Source: Streptomyces paludis (GTDB taxonomy: Bacteria; Actinomycetota; Actinomycetes; Streptomycetales; Streptomycetaceae). Taken from it: a stretch of DNA of 64,000 bases. Numbering within the stretch: position 1 is the stretch's first letter; every line of letters starts with the position of its first letter. The notes under the pieces are model-generated. The model did no database searches and was not told the DNA's origin. It saw only the letters and a program-made list of their open reading frames with translations. The position numbers were made by a program, and so were the translations under genes. The stretch is taken from NCBI RefSeq assembly GCF_003344965.1, contig NZ_CP031194.1, positions 2,728,001 to 2,792,000 of the forward strand, given 5' to 3'. Positions 46,305 through 63,983 of the stretch are shown piece by piece.

Positions 46305-47723
46305 TCAGTAACCGACGGAGAAGGTCGCGTCGGCCAGCTCCGTAGCGGTCGACACCGGGTCGATCCGCAACACGCTGTCGACGTGCCGGATGTAGCGCGT
46401 CGGGAAGTTGTACGAGCGGAAGGACGCCCAGGAGGAGTCGGCCAGCCCGGCGGTGCGGTGGAACGTGGCGTCGGCGGCGAACGCCGAGGTGCCGTCGTTC
46501 TCGTCCAGCCGCAGGTTGTAGCTGTAGTGCCGCAGATAGCGGGCCGGGTAGTTGACCGACTGGAAGGACACACCCGCGCTGTCGGCGAGCCCCGGCACGA
46601 GCTTCCACTGCGCGTCCGTGTACGGGTCGAACGGGTACGGGTCGATCCGGCCGACGAAGCCGGAGTGCCGGACGTAACGGCCGGGATAGTTGTACGACTT
46701 CAGCCGGTTCCAGGCCGGACTGCCCCACCGCGCGACGAGGTTGGTGTACTCCGCCGCGGTGATCGTCGCGATCGTACAGTGCTTGGAGTTGACCGGCTGT
46801 GTGTAGAGGCGCTGGTTGACGGCGGTCCAGGTGCCGGCCGCGAGGTCATTGCTCTGCCAGGCGTAGAACACACCGTTGGGCGTGTATGTGTCGCCCCACA
46901 GGTACCAGGTGCCGGACGTGAGGGATTTCACCAGCGTCGGCCCCTCGGTGCCGCCCTGCGCGGCCGGTGTGCTGAAGGGGGTGAAGCTGCCGGGGGTGAG
47001 GGTGGTGGAGCGCGCGCCGACGAGCGCCTGATTCCTCTTGTAGTACAGGTAGTTGACGCCGTTGACGCCCACGGCGAGGTTGCCGTCGATGACGTCGTAA
47101 CCGGGATCGAAGAAAACCTGCGGCTCCGAGGCCGTACGGAAGTCGGTGGTGTAGTTGACCATGATCACGTTGTGGCCGCTGGAGTTCACCGACGAGTAGA
47201 TGACCCCGTACTGCCCGCGCCCCGCGTCCCAGAACGCCTCGGGCGCCCAGCTGTGGGTGACCATGTCGTGCAGCTTCAGCAGCCGGTAGCCGGTGAAGGT
47301 GCGGAGGTCGGCGGAGTCCCAGACATGGATGTACTGACTGTTGCGGCTCCAGTCGGTGCCCTTGAGGTCGGTGGCGATGACGATGAAGGTGCCGTCCTGC
47401 CTCCGCATGATGAACGGATCCCGCAGCCCGGCGGCGCCCGCGGTGGGGACGACCACGGGGTTGTTCTGGTTGAGCGGCATCCACTGGAGGCCGTCGGTGC
47501 TGACGGCCAGATGGAGCCCGTAGTCGTCACCCAGCCCGTTCGGCGACTCGGTGAAGTAGCCCATGACATAGGCCGAGTCCGCGGCATACGCGGCTCCCGC
47601 CCCCACGCTCAGCACCCCGGCCATGGCCAACGGCACAGCCGCCGCCGCACCGAGCACCGCTCGCCGCGAGGGCCGGGCTCCACCACCGGGAAGGGGACTT
47701 GAGGGACTTACGCTCGCACTCAT
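46305..47723 (-). CDS. Tat-exported GH43-like glycosidase with AbfB (CBM42) domain
   Basis: A 472-residue protein with a Tat-type signal (SRRAVLGAAAAVPLAMAGVL). The catalytic part (about 45-320) is a five-blade propeller of the GH43/arabinanase type: YGLHLAVSTDGLQWMPL, AGLRDPFIMRRQDGTF, SWAPEAFWDAGRGQYGVIYS and DGNLAVGVNG give candidate acidic residues. The C-terminal 140 residues are an arabinofuranose-binding AbfB domain (GRYVRHSGFVGRIDP, ARYLRHYSYNLRLDE, TRYIRHVDSVLRIDP). It probably acts on arabinan or arabinoxylan. Confidence 0.88.
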   Translation of the reverse strand: MSASVSPSSPLPGGGARPSRRAVLGAAAAVPLAMAGVLSVGAGAAYAADSAYVMGYFTESPNGLGDDYGLHLAVSTDGLQWMPLNQNNPVVVPTAGAAGLRDPFIMRRQDGTFIVIATDLKGTDWSRNSQYIHVWDSADLRTFTGYRLLKLHDMVTHSWAPEAFWDAGRGQYGVIYSSVNSSGHNVIMVNYTTDFRTASEPQVFFDPGYDVIDGNLAVGVNGVNYLYYKRNQALVGARSTTLTPGSFTPFSTPAAQGGTEGPTLVKSLTSGTWYLWGDTYTPNGVFYAWQSNDLAAGTWTAVNQRLYTQPVNSKHCTIATITAAEYTNLVARWGSPAWNRLKSYNYPGRYVRHSGFVGRIDPYPFDPYTDAQWKLVPGLADSAGVSFQSVNYPARYLRHYSYNLRLDENDGTSAFAADATFHRTAGLADSSWASFRSYNFPTRYIRHVDSVLRIDPVSTATELADATFSVGY

Positions 47724-47888
47724 CTGCGCTCCAGGGTCCGAAGGTCCATGCGGGGACGTGCGGGAAACAGCTGACCGATGACCGATATCTCGAACACGGT
47801 TCGGCAAACCGATCAGAAGGTAGGCGCATGGCGTGTTCGCGTCAATCATTCGGACACATCTCGACACTCCAGCACCACAACGCAAAGA

Positions 47889-47924
47889 GCCCCGCCCACC
47901 GTCCGCAAAGACAGTGCACGGGGC
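47889..47924 (-). terminator. Terminator after tuf (end of str operon)
   Basis: Arms 47889-47903 and 47910-47924 pair over 15 bp (one mismatch, two G-U) around a 6-nt loop and are followed on the minus strand by TCTTTGCGTT. Confidence 0.75.
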
Positions 47925-47993
47925 CCTTCAAGCCGCTCCGAGGAGCGACCACTACTGCTACCAGGCCGGATCGGACCCGATCGTCAAGGACGA

Positions 47994-49187
<1,194 letters not shown>

Positions 49188-49263
49188 TGGGTCCTCCTGG
49201 AGTGGTTCTGTACGCCTTACTCATCGGCGCCAGGTGATCTTTGCTGGGATGCCGGGGCCCTGC

Positions 49264-49293
49264 GTATCCCCCACCGCGATGCGGCGGGGATAC
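49264..49293 (-). other. Hairpin in the fusA-tuf spacer
   Basis: GTATCCCC (49264-49271) and GGGGATAC (49286-49293) enclose CCGC/GCGG, a 12-bp interrupted stem in the 150-nt fusA-tuf gap. tuf1 is known in some streptomycetes to have its own promoter in this gap; a TTGTCA is present upstream but no good -10 pairs with it. Confidence 0.6.
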
Positions 49294-49337
49294 CCCAGGA
49301 CTTCCGGTGACAAGCCTAAAGCGTGGACTCGGAAGAG

Positions 49338-51464
<2,127 letters not shown>

Positions 51465-51502
51465 AAGGCTCAATCTTCTCTCGGTCTCGATGTGGGTAGC
51501 GA

Positions 51503-51973
51503 CTACCAGCGGTAGTGCGCGAAGGCCTTGTTGGACTCGGCCATCTTGTGCGTGTCCTCACGCTTCTTGACCGAGGCGCCGAGACCGTTGGAGGCGTCGA
51601 GCAGCTCGTTCATGAGGCGTTCGGTCATGGTCTTCTCGCGACGGGCGCGGGAGTAGCCCACGACCCAGCGCAGCGCGAGGGTGGCGGCGCGACCGGGCTT
51701 GACCTCGATCGGCACCTGGTAGGTGGCGCCACCGACACGGCGGGACTTGACCTCAAGCGTGGGCTTGACGTTCTCAAGCGCGCGCTTCAGGGTGATGACC
51801 GGGTCGTTACCGGTCTTCTCGCGCAGGCCCTCCATGGCGCCGTACACGATCCGCTCGGCGGTGGAACGCTTGCCGTTGAGCAGAAGCTTGTTGATGAGGG
51901 ACGTGACAAGAGGAGAACCGTAGACCGGGTCGATGATGACCGGGCGCTTCGGGGCGGGGCCCTTACGAGGCAT
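51503..51973 (-). CDS. rpsG: 30S ribosomal protein S7
   Basis: 16S rRNA 3'-domain assembly protein, 156 residues ([60 protein letters not shown]). It follows rpsL by 2 nt. In E. coli S7 represses the str operon. Confidence 0.99.
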   Translation of the reverse strand: MPRKGPAPKRPVIIDPVYGSPLVTSLINKLLLNGKRSTAERIVYGAMEGLREKTGNDPVITLKRALENVKPTLEVKSRRVGGATYQVPIEVKPGRAATLALRWVVGYSRARREKTMTERLMNELLDASNGLGASVKKREDTHKMAESNKAFAHYRW

Positions 51974-51975
51974 TC

Positions 51976-52347
51976 TTACTTCTCCTTCTTGGCGCCGTAG
52001 CGGCTGCGGGCCTGCTTGCGGTTCTTGACACCCTGGGTGTCAAGGGAGCCGCGGATGATCTTGTAGCGAACACCCGGCAGGTCCTTCACACGGCCACCAC
52101 GCACGAGCACGATCGAGTGCTCCTGCAGGTTGTGTCCCTCACCCGGAATGTAGGCCGTAACCTCGATACCAGAGGTCAGACGCACACGTGCGACCTTCCG
52201 GAGCGCGGAGTTCGGCTTCTTCGGGGTGGTCGTGAAGACACGCGTGCAGACGCCACGACGCTGGGGCGAACCCTCAAGCGCGGGTGTCTTGTTCTTCTCG
52301 ACCTTGTCCTGCCGGCCCTTCCGGACCAGCTGCTGGATCGTAGGCAC
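51976..52347 (-). CDS. rpsL: 30S ribosomal protein S12
   Basis: Decoding-centre protein, 123 residues. The streptomycin-related loops [13 protein letters not shown] and [13 protein letters not shown] are wild type. First gene of the str operon; its leader contains the element shared with rpsJ and a small palindrome (GTTAGT-TTC-ACTAAC). Confidence 0.99.
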   Translation of the reverse strand: MPTIQQLVRKGRQDKVEKNKTPALEGSPQRRGVCTRVFTTTPKKPNSALRKVARVRLTSGIEVTAYIPGEGHNLQEHSIVLVRGGRVKDLPGVRYKIIRGSLDTQGVKNRKQARSRYGAKKEK

Positions 52348-52394
52348 TACTTCTCCGGTTTCTGTGTGCCGTTAGTGAAACTAACCTGGAACAC

Positions 52395-52424
52395 CTCCGA
52401 CCCACGCGGTCGGGTGTGTCGAAT
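52395..52424 (-). promoter_or_regulatory. Conserved leader/promoter element of the str operon (shared with rpsJ)
   Basis: The 30 bp match 25528-25557 at 28 positions and form the same CCGACC/GGTCGG hairpin, 48 nt before the rpsL start. AGCAT next to CGACAC is a -10-like sequence. The remaining spacer to rpoC (52425-52642) shows no gene. Confidence 0.7.
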
Positions 52425-52642
52425 GCTGCATGACCCCGCACGAGGCGGAAGAAGCGCAGATCGCGGTGGCCGGTACTCGGGCTCCCGATGCGGCTGTAGA
52501 CACGCACAGGAGCCCAGGCACACCCCAGGCACAAGGTCTGAGCGTACCTACCTCATCCACTCCGGTCAAAACAAATGCCGGGCACCCCGACACGCCGAGG
52601 CTTCACGGGCCTGTACGGGCCCGTACAAGACCCCGAAACGAC

Positions 52643-52680
52643 CGGAGGGTGGCCACCCCGCCCGGGATGGCCACCCTCCG
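52643..52680 (-). terminator. Terminator after rpoC
   Basis: CGGAGGGTGGCCA (52643-52655) and TGGCCACCCTCCG (52668-52680) form a perfect 13-bp stem with a 12-nt loop, 13 nt after the rpoC stop. The following GTCGTTTCG is a weak U-tract. Confidence 0.85.
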
Positions 52681-52692
52681 TTCACTCACGCC

Positions 52693-56604
<3,912 letters not shown>

Positions 56605-56729
56605 TTGTCGTCAATCCCTCTTTCGGGGGTTCGAGCCCCTCGCGTCAGCGAGTAGATGGGGCACTTCAGCAATGGTCTGAACGGGTCCGGGGAGAGCCGG
56701 CCGGATACGGGATCCGGCCGGCGAACCCG

Positions 56730-59700
56730 TCAGACCTCTTCGACGCTGCTCGGCTCGCGCCGGGACAGGTCGATACCGAGTTCCTCCGCCGCGCGGAAGA
56801 CGTCCTCGTCCGTGTCGCGCATCTCGATGGACATACCGTCCGAGGACAGCACCTCCACGTTGAGGCAGAGCGACTGCATTTCCTTGATGAGCACCTTGAA
56901 GGACTCGGGGATGCCGGGCTCGGGGATGTTCTCGCCCTTGACGATGGCCTCGTAGACCTTCACGCGGCCGGTCACGTCGTCGGACTTGATCGTCAGCAGC
57001 TCCTGGAGTGCGTACGCGGCGCCATAAGCCTCCAGCGCCCACACCTCCATCTCACCGAAGCGCTGGCCACCGAACTGGGCCTTACCACCCAGCGGCTGCT
57101 GGGTGATCATCGAGTACGGGCCGGTCGAGCGGGCGTGCAGCTTGTCGTCGACCAGGTGGTGCAGCTTGAGGATGTACATGTACCCGATCGAGATCGGGTC
57201 CGGGAACGGCTCACCGGAGCGGCCGTCGAACATCCGCGCCTTGCCGGAGCCCTTGACCATCCGCTCGCCGTCGCGGTTCGGGATCGTGGACTCGAAGAGT
57301 CCGGAGATCTCGTCCTCGCGGGCGCCGTCGAAGACCGGGGTGGCGACGTTGGTGCCGGGCGCGACATCGTCGGCGCCGATGGCCTTCAGCCGCTCCATCC
57401 ACTCCTCGTTGCCCTCGACCTTCCAGCCCTGGCTGGCGAGCCAGCCGAGATGGATTTCGAGGACCTGTCCCGGGTTCATTCGGGACGGCACACCGAGCGG
57501 GTTGAGGATGATGTCGACCGGGGTGCCGTCCTCCAGGAACGGCATGTCCTCGATCGGCAGGATCTTCGAGATGACGCCCTTGTTGCCGTGCCGGCCGGCG
57601 AGCTTGTCACCGTCGGTGATCTTGCGCTTCTGGGCGACGTAGACGCGGACCAGCTGGTTGACGCCGGGCGGCAGCTCGTCGCCCTCCTCGCGGTCGAAGA
57701 CGCGGACGCCGATGACCTTGCCGATCTCGCCGTGCGGGACCTTCAGCGAGGTGTCACGGACCTCGCGCGCCTTCTCACCGAAGATCGCGCGGAGCAGCCG
57801 CTCCTCCGGGGTCAGCTCGGTCTCGCCCTTGGGCGTGACCTTGCCGACCAGGATGTCCCCGGCGACGACCTCGGCACCGATACGGATGATGCCGCGCTCG
57901 TCGAGGTCCGCGAGGACCTCCTCGGAGACGTTCGGGATGTCGCGGGTGATCTCCTCGGGGCCGAGCTTGGTGTCCCGGGCGTCGACCTCGTGCTCCTCGA
58001 TGTGGATCGAGGAGAGGACGTCGTCCTGGACCAGCCGCTGGCTGAGGATGATCGCGTCTTCGTAGTTGTGGCCCTCCCACGGCATGAACGCCACGAGCAG
58101 GTTCTTGCCGAGCGCCATCTCACCCTGCTGGGTGGCCGGCCCGTCGGCGAGGACCTGGGACTCCACGACCCGGTCGCCCTCGTTGACGACAACCTTCTGG
58201 TTGACCGAGGTGCCCTGGTTGGAGCGGGAGAACTTGGCGATGCGGTACGTGGTGTACGTACCGTCGTCGTTGGCGACGGTGATGTAGTCCGCGGAGACCT
58301 CCTGGACCACACCCTCCTTCTCCGCCTTGATGACGTCACCGGCGTCGACCGCGCAGCGGTACTCCATGCCGGTGCCGACGAGCGGCGCCTCGGACGTGAT
58401 CAGGGGCACGGCCTGACGCATCATGTTCGCGCCCATGAGGGCACGGTTGGCGTCGTCGTGCTCCAGGAACGGGATCATCGCGGTCGCGACCGACACCATC
58501 TGGCGCGGCGAGACGTCCATGTAGTCGACGTCGTCGCCCGGGATGTAGTCGACCTCGCCGCCACGGCGGCGGACCAGCACGCGGGGCTCCGTGAAGCGCA
58601 TGTCCTCGGAGAGCGTGGCGTTGGCCTGCGCGATGACGAAGCGGTCTTCCTCGTCGGCCGTCAGGTAGTCGACCTCGTCGGTGACGACACCGTCGGTGAC
58701 CTTGCGGTACGGCGTCTCGACGAAGCCGAACGCGTTGACCCGGCCGTAGGAGGCGAGCGAGCCGATCAGACCGATGTTCGGGCCTTCGGGGGTCTCGATC
58801 GGACACATGCGGCCGTAGTGCGACGGGTGCACGTCACGGACCTCGAAGCCGGCCCGCTCACGGGAGAGACCACCCGGGCCAAGAGCCGACAGACGGCGCT
58901 TGTGGGTGAGACCCGACAGCGGGTTGTTCTGGTCCATGAACTGCGACAGCTGGCTGGTGCCGAAGAACTCCTTGATGGAGGCGACGACCGGCCGGATGTT
59001 GATCAGGGTCTGCGGCGTGATCGCCTCGACGTCCTGGGTCGTCATGCGCTCGCGCACGACGCGCTCCATCCTCGCCAGACCCGTACGGACCTGGTTCTGG
59101 ATGAGTTCGCCGACGTTGCGCAGACGGCGGTTGCCGAAGTGGTCGATGTCGTCGGTCTCGACGACGATCTGGGTGCCGTTCTCGCCGACCGTCTCGGTCT
59201 CACCGGCGTGCAGCTTGACCAGGTACTTGATGGTCGCGATGACATCGTCGGTGGTGAGCACGCCGGCGTCCAGCGGCTCGTCCGCGCCGAGCTTCTTGTT
59301 CACCTTGTAGCGGCCGACCTTCGCGAGGTCGTAGCGCTTCGGGTTGAAGTAGAGGTTCTCGAGCAGCGTCTGAGCGGCCTCGCGCGTCGGCGGCTCGCCC
59401 GGACGCAGCTTGCGGTAGATGTCGAGAAGCGCGTCGTCCTGGCCCTGGGTGTGGTCCTTCTCCAGGGTGGCGCGCATGGACTCGTACTCGCCGAACTCCT
59501 CCAGGATCTGCTCGGTCGTCCAGCCGAGAGCCTTGAGGAGTACGGTCACGGACTGCTTGCGCTTGCGGTCGATACGGACACCGACCATGTCGCGCTTGTC
59601 GATCTCCATCTCCAGCCAGGCACCCCGGGACGGGATGATCTTGGCGGAGAAGATGTCCTTGTCGGACGTCTTGTCGATGGAGGAGTCGAAGTAGACACCC

Positions 59701-60212
59701 GGCGAGCGCACCAGCTGGGACACCACGACACGCTCGGTGCCGTTGATGACGAAGGTGCCCTTGTTGGTCATGAGCGGGAAATCGCCCATGAAGACCGTCT
59801 GGGACTTGATCTCGCCGGTCTCGTTGTTGGTGAACTCGGCCGTGACGAAGAGCGGGGCGGCGAACGTGAAGTCGCGGTCCTTGCACTCGTCGATCGAGTT
59901 CTTCGAGGGCTCGAAGCGGTGGTCGCGGAAGGTCAGGGACATCGACCCGGAGAAGTCCTCGATCGGGGAGATCTCCTCGAAGATCTCCTCCAGACCTGAC
60001 TTCCTGGGGACGTCCTGCCCACTCTCGACAGCCGCCTCGACACGAGCCTTCCAGGCGGGGTTGCCGAGCAGCCAGTCAAAGCTCTCGGTCTGGAGCGCCA
60101 GAAGGTTCGGAACCTCAAGCGGCTCCTTGATCTTTGCAAAGGAGATGCGCAGCGGGGCAGTGCTTGCGCCGTTGTTCGTATTCGTGGTCGAGGCGTTGCG
60201 CGAGGCGGCCAA
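56730..60212 (-). CDS. rpoB: DNA-directed RNA polymerase subunit beta
   Basis: Catalytic subunit, 1160 residues from TTG 60212, which has AAGGA upstream and gives the streptomycete N-terminus ([20 protein letters not shown]). An in-frame GTG at 60242 would add 10 residues. The rifampicin region ([28 protein letters not shown]) has the sensitive-type Asp, His and Ser residues. The mRNA likely starts near 60367. Confidence 0.98.
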   Translation of the reverse strand: MAASRNASTTNTNNGASTAPLRISFAKIKEPLEVPNLLALQTESFDWLLGNPAWKARVEAAVESGQDVPRKSGLEEIFEEISPIEDFSGSMSLTFRDHRFEPSKNSIDECKDRDFTFAAPLFVTAEFTNNETGEIKSQTVFMGDFPLMTNKGTFVINGTERVVVSQLVRSPGVYFDSSIDKTSDKDIFSAKIIPSRGAWLEMEIDKRDMVGVRIDRKRKQSVTVLLKALGWTTEQILEEFGEYESMRATLEKDHTQGQDDALLDIYRKLRPGEPPTREAAQTLLENLYFNPKRYDLAKVGRYKVNKKLGADEPLDAGVLTTDDVIATIKYLVKLHAGETETVGENGTQIVVETDDIDHFGNRRLRNVGELIQNQVRTGLARMERVVRERMTTQDVEAITPQTLINIRPVVASIKEFFGTSQLSQFMDQNNPLSGLTHKRRLSALGPGGLSRERAGFEVRDVHPSHYGRMCPIETPEGPNIGLIGSLASYGRVNAFGFVETPYRKVTDGVVTDEVDYLTADEEDRFVIAQANATLSEDMRFTEPRVLVRRRGGEVDYIPGDDVDYMDVSPRQMVSVATAMIPFLEHDDANRALMGANMMRQAVPLITSEAPLVGTGMEYRCAVDAGDVIKAEKEGVVQEVSADYITVANDDGTYTTYRIAKFSRSNQGTSVNQKVVVNEGDRVVESQVLADGPATQQGEMALGKNLLVAFMPWEGHNYEDAIILSQRLVQDDVLSSIHIEEHEVDARDTKLGPEEITRDIPNVSEEVLADLDERGIIRIGAEVVAGDILVGKVTPKGETELTPEERLLRAIFGEKAREVRDTSLKVPHGEIGKVIGVRVFDREEGDELPPGVNQLVRVYVAQKRKITDGDKLAGRHGNKGVISKILPIEDMPFLEDGTPVDIILNPLGVPSRMNPGQVLEIHLGWLASQGWKVEGNEEWMERLKAIGADDVAPGTNVATPVFDGAREDEISGLFESTIPNRDGERMVKGSGKARMFDGRSGEPFPDPISIGYMYILKLHHLVDDKLHARSTGPYSMITQQPLGGKAQFGGQRFGEMEVWALEAYGAAYALQELLTIKSDDVTGRVKVYEAIVKGENIPEPGIPESFKVLIKEMQSLCLNVEVLSSDGMSIEMRDTDEDVFRAAEELGIDLSRREPSSVEEV

Positions 60213-60373
60213 GAGGGGGTCCTTCCGAGGGCTCGGACTCACTACGCGCGTACCGGTCCCAAGCAGACACGGAGAGGGAAAGCCCAGTTCAGGGCTGTTA
60301 ACTCACCGATGCTCTTGCGAGGGGGTGCCCCTGGTGACGGGCAGGGAGCAGCTAACAGGCAGCGCAAAGGGTC

Positions 60374-60402
60374 AGTGTAGCCACTTGGCACACTGATGTC
60401 CA
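60374..60402 (-). promoter_or_regulatory. Predicted HrdB-type promoter of rpoBC
   Basis: On the minus strand TGGACA (60402-60397) and TACACT (60379-60374) are 17 nt apart. It lies in the 584-nt rplL-rpoB gap, leaving a leader of about 155 nt. The part between it and the rplL terminator (60403-60684) has no recognisable gene. Confidence 0.75.
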
Positions 60403-60684
60403 GAGCGGGTTTTCCGACACCCTCGTTTTTCTCAACACCCTTGTCTCAACTGCATGTCTCTACTACGCAACATCGCGCCGTGGGCGCACATCGTTACTGC
60501 CCTCTTCGCCATCGATCCATGCCTCGGATCCGGATCGATTGTGACGACGCGTCCTGAGAATTGCGCGCTGCGTGCGGTTCGTCAAGGCCCCCGCCTCCCG
60601 CGAGAGGCCCCGGGCGTACGGAAGCACGGCGATGATCACGATACTCGCAGCGCGCGGAAGAGCAAGGCACCCCCCACGCGAACG

Positions 60685-60722
60685 GCGAAGGGCGACCACC
60701 CGACTGGGTGATCGCCCTTCGC
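60685..60722 (-). terminator. Strong hairpin after rplL
   Basis: Arms 60685-60701 and 60706-60722 form a 17-bp stem (one G-U) with a 4-nt loop, about 75 nt after the rplL stop. It probably ends most rplJL transcription and lets some read into rpoBC. Confidence 0.85.
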
Positions 60723-60796
60723 GTCAACGCTGCGCCGCGAGGCGCCGAGACAGCCTCCGTACGCCTCTCAGCGGCCGGAGACGGACTCGCGTGGGG

Positions 60797-61180
60797 TTAC
60801 TTGACCTCGACGGAGGCGCCGGCGCCCTTGAGGGCCTCGGCGGCCTTCTCGGCGGCAGCCTTGTCGACCTTCTCGACGACGGGCTTGGGGGCGCCGTCCA
60901 CGAGGTCCTTGGCCTCCTTGAGGCCCAGGGAGGTCAGCTCGCGCACGACCTTGATGACCTGGATCTTCTTCTCGCCGGCACCGGTGAGGATGACGTCGAA
61001 CTCGTCCTGCTCCTCGACGGCGTCCGCGACGGCGGCAGCGCCACCGGCAGCGGCGACGGCGACCGGGGCGGCGGCCGTGACGTCGAACTTCTCCTCGAAC
61101 GCCTTCACGAACTCAGCAAGCTCGATGAGGGTCAGGTTCTCGAACTGCGCGAGCAGCTCTTCCTGGGACAGCTTCGCCAT
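60797..61180 (-). CDS. rplL: 50S ribosomal protein L7/L12
   Basis: Stalk protein that recruits translation GTPases, 127 residues. N-terminal dimerisation domain ([20 protein letters not shown]), Ala-rich hinge (about 37-55) and C-terminal factor-binding domain ([20 protein letters not shown]) are clear. It follows rplJ by 81 nt. Confidence 0.99.
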   Translation of the reverse strand: MAKLSQEELLAQFENLTLIELAEFVKAFEEKFDVTAAAPVAVAAAGGAAAVADAVEEQDEFDVILTGAGEKKIQVIKVVRELTSLGLKEAKDLVDGAPKPVVEKVDKAAAEKAAEALKGAGASVEVK

Positions 61181-61261
61181 GATGGCGTCCTTCCACTATG
61201 CGGCTGGTGCCGTGTGTACAGTTCCGCGGGCATACCGCCCGCTGTGGCCGGCCGAGCGTGA

Positions 61262-61822
61262 TTACTCGGAGTCGGCCTCGACGGGGGCCGCCGGGGCGGC
61301 ACCGTCCTGCTCTTCCTTCTTGGCGCGAAGCGCTTCCGCGGTGCGGGCGAACTTCGACGGAAGCGCCTGGAAGAGCGCGGCAGTCTGGGACTGCTTGCCC
61401 TTCATGGCACCCGCCAGCTTGGCGAGCAGAACCTCACGGGACTCGAGGTCCGCGAGCTTCTTGATCTCATCGGCGGACAGCGCCTTACCGTCAAGGACAC
61501 CGCCCTTGATGATGAGATTGGGGTTGTCCTTGGCGAAGTCACGAAGACCCTTCGCCGACGTCACCGGGTCACCGGTGATGAAGGCAACCGCTGTCGGACC
61601 CGCGAACAGGTCGTCCAGCGCGTTGATCCCGGCCTCGTTGGCCGCGATCTTGGTCAGCGTGTTCTTCACCACGGCGTACTGGGCGTCCTCACCGAGAGAA
61701 CGGCGCAGCTCCTTGAGCTGCGCCACGGTGAGACCCCGGTACTCGGTCAGCACAGCGGCGTTCGAGCTGCGGAACTGGTCCGTCAGCTCGGCTACCGCGG
61801 CAGCCTTGTCGGGCCTTGCCAT
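61262..61822 (-). CDS. rplJ: 50S ribosomal protein L10
   Basis: Stalk base protein that binds 23S rRNA and L7/L12 dimers, 186 residues. It has the rRNA-binding domain ([37 protein letters not shown]) and the C-terminal L12-binding helix ([17 protein letters not shown]). ATG 61822 has GGAAGGAG-type SD and fits homologues. L10 commonly regulates its own leader. Confidence 0.98.
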   Translation of the reverse strand: MARPDKAAAVAELTDQFRSSNAAVLTEYRGLTVAQLKELRRSLGEDAQYAVVKNTLTKIAANEAGINALDDLFAGPTAVAFITGDPVTSAKGLRDFAKDNPNLIIKGGVLDGKALSADEIKKLADLESREVLLAKLAGAMKGKQSQTAALFQALPSKFARTAEALRAKKEEQDGAAPAAPVEADSE

Positions 61823-61880
61823 GAGCGTCGGCCTCCTTCCGGGTGATGAGGACCGCTCAGAAGGGGCTGGGCAAAACGAA

Positions 61881-61907
61881 ACGCCCCGGCGCAGGCGCAC
61901 GGGGCGT
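61881..61907 (-). promoter_or_regulatory. Terminator-like attenuator hairpin in the rplJ leader
   Basis: On the minus strand ACGCCCCG-T-GCG-CCTG-CGC-CGGGGCGT folds into an 11-bp stem with one bulge, followed at once by TTCGTTTTG. It lies within the rplJL leader, about 60 nt before the start codon, so it can end transcription early. Confidence 0.7.
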
Positions 61908-62038
61908 AGCTCGACCGAATGGGATCCGGGAGCTTTCCACAGTCACCTGCGCAGGACGTCCGCAGCTAGCGGATCCTTCGGCCGCCGCACCCTCTTACGA
62001 GCACACGGCAACGACCAGCGGTCTTTGGCTTCTGGGGA

Positions 62039-62068
62039 AGAGTACGTGCGAACCGGCACGAAGGGCAA
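62039..62068 (-). promoter_or_regulatory. Predicted HrdB-type promoter of rplJL
   Basis: On the minus strand TTGCCC (62068-62063) and TACTCT (62044-62039) are 18 nt apart, giving a start near 62032 and a leader of about 210 nt containing the attenuator hairpin. Confidence 0.75.
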
Positions 62069-62103
62069 ATCGCGCCCGGTCAGGCGTTCGGTCGAGCGTC
62101 CCG

Positions 62104-63009
62104 TCAGGCGTCCGAACCGTCCTCGGCGCCCGCCATCATCTCGGCGAGGTCGGCCACCTCGGAGGCCGGCGGGGCCTTGATCTCGACCGGCTTGTTGTAG
62201 TCGACGAACTTGATCGTCATGTCGAGCGGCCCACCGTCCGTGGTCGCGCGGGTACGGACCTGCTTGGTGCGGTCGTCCCCGTCGACCCACATGTCCATCG
62301 TGAGCTTGTCGATGCCCAGGTCCTCGTACGCCTTGAGGCTCTTCTGGCGCTGCTTCTTCGTGTCGGCGTCCAGGCCCTTCAGCGCCGCCTTCATGGCGCT
62401 GAGCGGGACCGAGCCCTTGTAGTGGGTGGTTTTCACCCCGTCGACGGTCTCCTCGCCGACCCGCTTGAGGTCCTTGGCCGCGGTGAGCGACGCGGTCTCG
62501 GCGGCCGGGTTGCGGTCCAGCTGGCTGGACATCGCGCCGAGCGGGCTCTCCCCGCTCTTGCCGGCCATGTCGTCGAGAGCCGCCATGGGGAACTTGAGCC
62601 AGCGCTTGCCGTTCATCTCCGGATCGGCGGCGGCCTCGTCACCGCCCATGTACATGGCCTCGGAGGTGAGCAGGATCTCGATCTCCTGCTCCTCGCCCTC
62701 CAGCTCGCCCGCCATCTTCATGCGCATGCCGAACGGGTCCATGCTCATCGCCACGTCGCCGCTGATGGTCCCCTCACCCGGGACCTTGCCCTCCATCGTG
62801 TAGGAGAGCGAGGTGATCTTCTCGTTCTTGTCGGCGGCGCGCTGGACGGCGGCCACCGGGTCCATCTCGACGGTGGTCGCGGAGACGGAGGGCGACGCGG
62901 ACGGCTTCGTGGCGGTGTCGGCGGAGTCCGTGGACGAACAGGCGGCGGTGGTACAGAGCAGCACACCGCTGAGCACGGTCACCGCGGCGGTGCGGTACAT
63001 CGGGTTCAT
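62104..63009 (-). CDS. Lipoprotein, LppX/LprG-like beta-sheet family
   Basis: A 301-residue lipoprotein: signal peptide (MNPMYRTAAVTVLSGVLL) with lipobox TAAC, then a Ser/Thr-rich linker and a LolA/LppX-like domain (ITSLSYTMEGKVPGEGTISG, EIEILLTSEAMYMGGDEAAA, LTMDMWVDGDDRTKQVRTRA). Such lipoproteins can carry hydrophobic ligands, but none is known here. ATG 63009 has GGGGGG upstream. A lipoprotein gene sits at this point (rplA-lpp-rplJ) in streptomycetes. Confidence 0.88.
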   Translation of the reverse strand: MNPMYRTAAVTVLSGVLLCTTAACSSTDSADTATKPSASPSVSATTVEMDPVAAVQRAADKNEKITSLSYTMEGKVPGEGTISGDVAMSMDPFGMRMKMAGELEGEEQEIEILLTSEAMYMGGDEAAADPEMNGKRWLKFPMAALDDMAGKSGESPLGAMSSQLDRNPAAETASLTAAKDLKRVGEETVDGVKTTHYKGSVPLSAMKAALKGLDADTKKQRQKSLKAYEDLGIDKLTMDMWVDGDDRTKQVRTRATTDGGPLDMTIKFVDYNKPVEIKAPPASEVADLAEMMAGAEDGSDA

Positions 63010-63095
63010 GATTCCCCCCACAGGAATGGCACAGATGATCCAAATATCCCGCTGACTGTACCGTCCGCCTCTGACAACGCCACCGGAATAACGAA

Positions 63096-63139
63096 GCAGC
63101 CGGTCCCCGCACCTCAGGAGAGATGCGGGGACCGGCTGC
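63096..63139 (-). terminator. Terminator after rplKA
   Basis: GCAGCCGGTCCCCGCA (63096-63111) and TGCGGGGACCGGCTGC (63124-63139) form a perfect 16-bp stem, followed on the minus strand by TTCGTTATTCC. Confidence 0.9.
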
Positions 63140-63175
63140 GTACCGTGCGGTGCGACCCGCGGCCTGCCGTCGGTG

Positions 63176-63898
63176 TCAGACGGCGGCCGGGTCCTCCTCG
63201 ACGAGGAGGTTACGGGTGCGGTTGGCGTCCAGCGGGATGCCGGGGCCCATCGTGGTGGCCAGCGTGGCCTTCTTGATGTAGCGGCCCTTGGCGGCGGACG
63301 GCTTCAGACGGAGGATCTCGTCCAGCGCGGCGGCGTAGTTCTCGACCAGCTTCGTCTCGTCGAAGGAGACCTTGCCGATGATGAAGTGCAGGTTCGAGTG
63401 CTTGTCGACGCGGAACTCGATCTTGCCGCCCTTGATGTCGTTGACAGCCTTGGTGACATCGGGGGTGACGGTGCCGGTCTTCGGGTTCGGCATCAGACCA
63501 CGCGGGCCGAGGACGCGGCCGAGGCGGCCGACCTTGCCCATGAGGTCCGGGGTGGCGACGACGGCGTCGAAGTCCAGACGGCCCTTCGACACCTCGTCGA
63601 TCAGTTCGTCGGCGCCGACGATGTCGGCGCCCGCGGCACGCGCGGCCTCGGCGCGGTCACCGGTCGCGAAGACCAGGACCCGGGCGGTCTTGCCGGTGCC
63701 GTGCGGGAGGTTCACGGTGCCACGGACCATCTGGTCGGCCTTGCGCGGGTCGACGCCCAGACGCATGGCGACCTCGACGGTGCCGTCGAACTTGGTGGAG
63801 GTGGTGTCCTTGGCGATACGGACGGCCTCGAGCGGGGCGTAGGTACGCTCCCGGTCGATCTTGGCGTCCGCGCCGCGGAGTGCCTTGCTGCGCTTCAC
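63176..63898 (-). CDS. rplA: 50S ribosomal protein L1
   Basis: Protein of the mobile L1 stalk at the E site, 240 residues. [38 protein letters not shown] and [20 protein letters not shown] are diagnostic. GTG 63898 has GGAG five bases upstream and is preferred to upstream in-frame starts. In E. coli L1 represses rplKA. Confidence 0.98.
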   Translation of the reverse strand: MKRSKALRGADAKIDRERTYAPLEAVRIAKDTTSTKFDGTVEVAMRLGVDPRKADQMVRGTVNLPHGTGKTARVLVFATGDRAEAARAAGADIVGADELIDEVSKGRLDFDAVVATPDLMGKVGRLGRVLGPRGLMPNPKTGTVTPDVTKAVNDIKGGKIEFRVDKHSNLHFIIGKVSFDETKLVENYAAALDEILRLKPSAAKGRYIKKATLATTMGPGIPLDANRTRNLLVEEDPAAV

Positions 63899-63983
63899 TT
63901 CGTCTCCTGGTGTTTCTTCAGGTGTGGAGTTCGTGGTCCGGACCGCGCATGGCCCTGCCACTGGGTGGTACTGCGGGGCTGGA

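Noticed and set aside
57135..59999. Long plus-strand open frame opposite rpoB
   Set aside because: Antisense shadow of rpoB with no domain and shadow-like composition. The same applies to those opposite fusA, tuf, ABC-F, GH92 and the surface protein.
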